Source: Desulfomonile tiedjei (GTDB taxonomy: Bacteria > Desulfobacterota > Desulfomonilia > Desulfomonilales > Desulfomonilaceae). From it: 9,065 nt of DNA. The notes under the pieces were generated by a model. That model did not search any database. It saw nothing but the letters and a program-made list of their open reading frames with translations, and was not told the DNA's origin. The stretch is taken from positions 1-9,065 of the forward strand of contig DYRE01000076.1 of assembly GCA_020718965.1 (NCBI GenBank), in the 5' to 3' direction. This document shows, piece by piece, positions 7,569 to 9,065 of this stretch. Position numbers and translations under genes: made by a program. Each line of letters begins with the position of its first letter. The stretch's first letter is position 1.

Positions 7569-8692
7569 AAAAACGGATCCGTCTTCTTTTTGTTATCGAT
7601 TCCCTGGGTTTCGGCGGCGCGGAACGCCAGCTCGTGGAACTGGTGAAGGGGATTTCTCGCAAAGGGGGGTATGAGATTCATCTTGTGAGCTTGATGAGAA
7701 GCGATCAAGGGTATGCTGATATCGTGGCCTCACTTGGAATAGAGGTGCTCTATTTTCCGCGGTCATACAAATATGACGTTTTTGGACCTCTCTTTCTTCT
7801 AATACGTTATATCCGGGAGAATCGGATTGAACTTGTTCACACCTTTATGAATATGGGCAGTCTTTTTGGAGTGGCAGCCGCCAAGCTTACCGGAAGGTCC
7901 GTGGTCTGTTCAGCCATTCGGGATGCAAAGGATACTTCAAGTTCTGAAAAATATCTGAAACGTATTCTTGCCCGTCTCGCCGATATTTATGTGGCGAACT
8001 CGCATGCGGGTTTTACTAATCGTTTTCGGAAAATGCGATCCCATTTCCAGGTGGTTTACAATGGGGTGGATTTTAGCAGGTTCAAGGGAAACCATTGTGA
8101 TCAAGAAACCCTCAAGGCTGAACTGGGGATATCAGGTTTCAGTCATATTGTAGGAATGGTGGGTTCCTTATCTAGAAATAAAGATCAGGCGACTCTTCTT
8201 CGGGCGGCTCCCAAGATTTTGGAATTGTTTCCCAAGACGGTTTTTTTGTTGGTGGGTGATGGAGAGACTATGGCAAGTTTAGAAGGACAAGTTCGAGCGC
8301 AGAGCCTTGAGGGTAATGTTCTTTTTGCTGGTTTCAGAAATGATGTTGATCGGTTGTATCCCCTTATGGATGTTTGCGTTCTGCTTACGAACAGCCATGT
8401 TCATCTTGAAGGAATTCCGAATGTGTTGGTGGAGGCAATGGCGTGCGGTGTTCCGGTGGTAGCTTCCACTGGAGGGGGTACTGATGAGCTTCTAGAGGAT
8501 GGGCGTTATGGACTGCTTGTGCCACCCAACACCCCAGAGGTTGTTGCCGAGGCGATTGTCGGTCTGCTTGCCGGGCTTGACAAGGCGGTGGTTCTTGCGA
8601 CTGCGGCACAGGCAAGTGTCCTTGAAAGGTTTGGCCTGGAAAGATATGTGTCTGATTATGAAAAACTATATATGGAAGTCCGGAGAAAATAA
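7565..8692 (+). CDS. GT4 family glycosyltransferase
   Basis: Second complete GT4 glycosyltransferase of 375 residues, cytoplasmic, expected to add a sugar to the lipid-linked repeat unit. The N-terminal domain opens with RIRLLFVIDSLGFGGAERQ (GGAER at 17-21) and includes ELVHTFMNMGSLFGVAAAK and a YVANSHAG segment. The inter-domain hinge carries VVYNGVDFSRF. The donor domain runs from IVGMVGSLSRNKDQATLLRA through FLLVGDGE and VLFAGFRNDV to the EX7E motif EGIPNVLVE at 282-290, then AMACGVPVVASTGGGTDE. The start ATG overlaps the stop of the CapK-like gene in ATGA and has an AAAGGG-type ribosome binding site just before it. The end is a TAA at 8690-8692; six bases later an unrelated frame of another glycosyltransferase fragment begins. 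The protein is distinct from the GT4 enzyme at 3882, so recent duplication is unlikely. Confidence 0.93.
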   Translation: MKKRIRLLFVIDSLGFGGAERQLVELVKGISRKGGYEIHLVSLMRSDQGYADIVASLGIEVLYFPRSYKYDVFGPLFLLIRYIRENRIELVHTFMNMGSLFGVAAAKLTGRSVVCSAIRDAKDTSSSEKYLKRILARLADIYVANSHAGFTNRFRKMRSHFQVVYNGVDFSRFKGNHCDQETLKAELGISGFSHIVGMVGSLSRNKDQATLLRAAPKILELFPKTVFLLVGDGETMASLEGQVRAQSLEGNVLFAGFRNDVDRLYPLMDVCVLLTNSHVHLEGIPNVLVEAMACGVPVVASTGGGTDELLEDGRYGLLVPPNTPEVVAEAIVGLLAGLDKAVVLATAAQASVLERFGLERYVSDYEKLYMEVRRK

Positions 8693-8697
8693 TCTGA

Positions 8698-8961
8698 TCC
8701 CTCGGTGTAAAAAAGGTTTTTAAGGGGCGTGTCCGTTATATCTTGCCTGGCAAAAATGACGTGGATAGCCCTTCACTGTACAAGGACAGGTTCAGGCACT
8801 TGGGCTTTCTCGTTGATTCAGCCTATTCTGATACCTTGAGTTCTGCCGATATCCTCTGCATGCCGCGTATAAACAATGGCTATGCGTATACCGCCGGGTT
8901 TCCGTTCAAGCTGGGAGAATATCTGGCAACCGGCAAACCGGTGATTGCCACGGCCGTTTAA
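8698..8961 (+). pseudogene. Glycosyltransferase remnant (part of the GT-B donor domain)
   Basis: Eighty-seven codons between a TGA at 8695 and a TAA at 8959 read as an internal piece of a glycosyltransferase donor domain. RVRYILPGKND (a beta strand and loop), FRHLGFLVDSAYSDTLSSADILCMPR and the donor-site stretch GFPFKLGEYLATGKPVIATAV are recognisable, with EYLATGKPVIAT strongly family-like. The whole N-terminal Rossmann domain and the first part of the C-terminal domain are missing, and so is the usual segment after ViaT with the final helices. A TTG at 8743 could serve as a start for about 72 codons, but such a piece could not fold into a working GT-B enzyme. The frame differs from that of the preceding gene, so this is not a readthrough extension. 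Deletion at both ends is the simplest explanation; whether any peptide is made is unknown. Confidence 0.75.
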
Positions 8962-9019
8962 GTGCCTCACCCCTGAAAGTTTGTCATAAAAAAAACAAGA
9001 AATTCAGGTGAAATGACAG

Positions 9020-9045
9020 GGTGGATAAGCGGCAGCGCATCCACC
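9020..9045. repeat. REP-like palindromic element
   Basis: GGTGGAT (9020-9026) and ATCCACC (9039-9045) form a perfect 7-bp inverted repeat around a 12-base centre (AAGCGGCAGCGC) that can pair partly. The form, a GGTGGAT arm with an AGCG/GCGC centre, resembles the REP-like repeats scattered between genes in many proteobacterial genomes; this match is from memory. GGTGG at 9061-9065 may be the first bases of a second, inverted copy, as in paired elements. Bases 8962-9019 before it hold no gene. They contain an imperfect inverted repeat, TCACCCCTGAA (8967-8977) with TTCAGGTGA (9003-9011), around an A-rich stretch, and no clear terminator T-run on the plus strand. Confidence 0.55.
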
Positions 9046-9065
9046 GAAGCCCGCGACATTGGTGG

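Noticed and set aside
8982..9018. TGTCAT (8982-8987) and ATGACA (9013-9018) as terminal repeats of a small insertion element
   Set aside because: Only six bases match, no flanking target duplication is visible, and the span is too short to be an element by itself.
1..9065. CRISPR arrays, tRNA or rRNA genes, toxin-antitoxin or phage-defence modules
   Set aside because: No regularly spaced repeats, no RNA gene signatures and no such protein families were seen; coding sequence fills nearly the whole window with polysaccharide genes.

Overview
This window is a run of seven tightly packed plus-strand genes, plus one gene remnant, from a cell-surface polysaccharide (O-antigen, capsule or exopolysaccharide) locus. 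The gene families point to a Gram-negative bacterium: a Wzx flippase, a Wzy/WaaL-type polymerase or ligase, three GT4 glycosyltransferases, a NodB-type deacetylase and a CapK/PaaK-like adenylating enzyme. The last two together are familiar from exopolysaccharide loci of Proteobacteria and Desulfobacterota, including exosortase-linked ones, but no exosortase gene lies here. The moderate GC and the REP-like palindrome at the right edge fit that range. I cannot name a genus.

Layout. Bases 2-1081 are the 3' part of a WbuB-like glycosyltransferase whose start lies left of the window. After a 54-base spacer come the flippase (1136-2635) and, two bases later, the polymerase/ligase (2638-3885). From there every junction overlaps: a GT4 glycosyltransferase (3882-4979), a polysaccharide deacetylase (4966-6174), a CapK/PaaK-like ligase (6171-7568) and a second complete GT4 glycosyltransferase (7565-8692). 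Three of these junctions are ATGA stop/start overlaps. Bases 8698-8961 hold the remnant of another glycosyltransferase, which lacks its N-terminal half and its C-terminal end. The last ~50 bases carry a REP-like palindrome and perhaps the start of an inverted partner. No internal promoter or terminator was found, so the seven genes are probably one transcript.

How the genes may work together. The glycosyltransferases would build a lipid-linked repeat unit on the cytoplasmic face. The deacetylase has no visible signal peptide and may free an amine on a cytoplasmic intermediate. The CapK-like enzyme may activate an acid as an acyl-adenylate for a substituent. The flippase moves the unit across the inner membrane and the polymerase/ligase joins units or transfers the chain. 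No priming transferase, chain-length regulator or export channel is present, so the locus continues outside the window.

This is mostly a recognisable locus type, not a new system. The points most worth a second look are the deacetylase plus CapK pair, the unusual deacetylase architecture, the hairpin over the polymerase ribosome binding site, and the decayed right end with its REP-like repeat.
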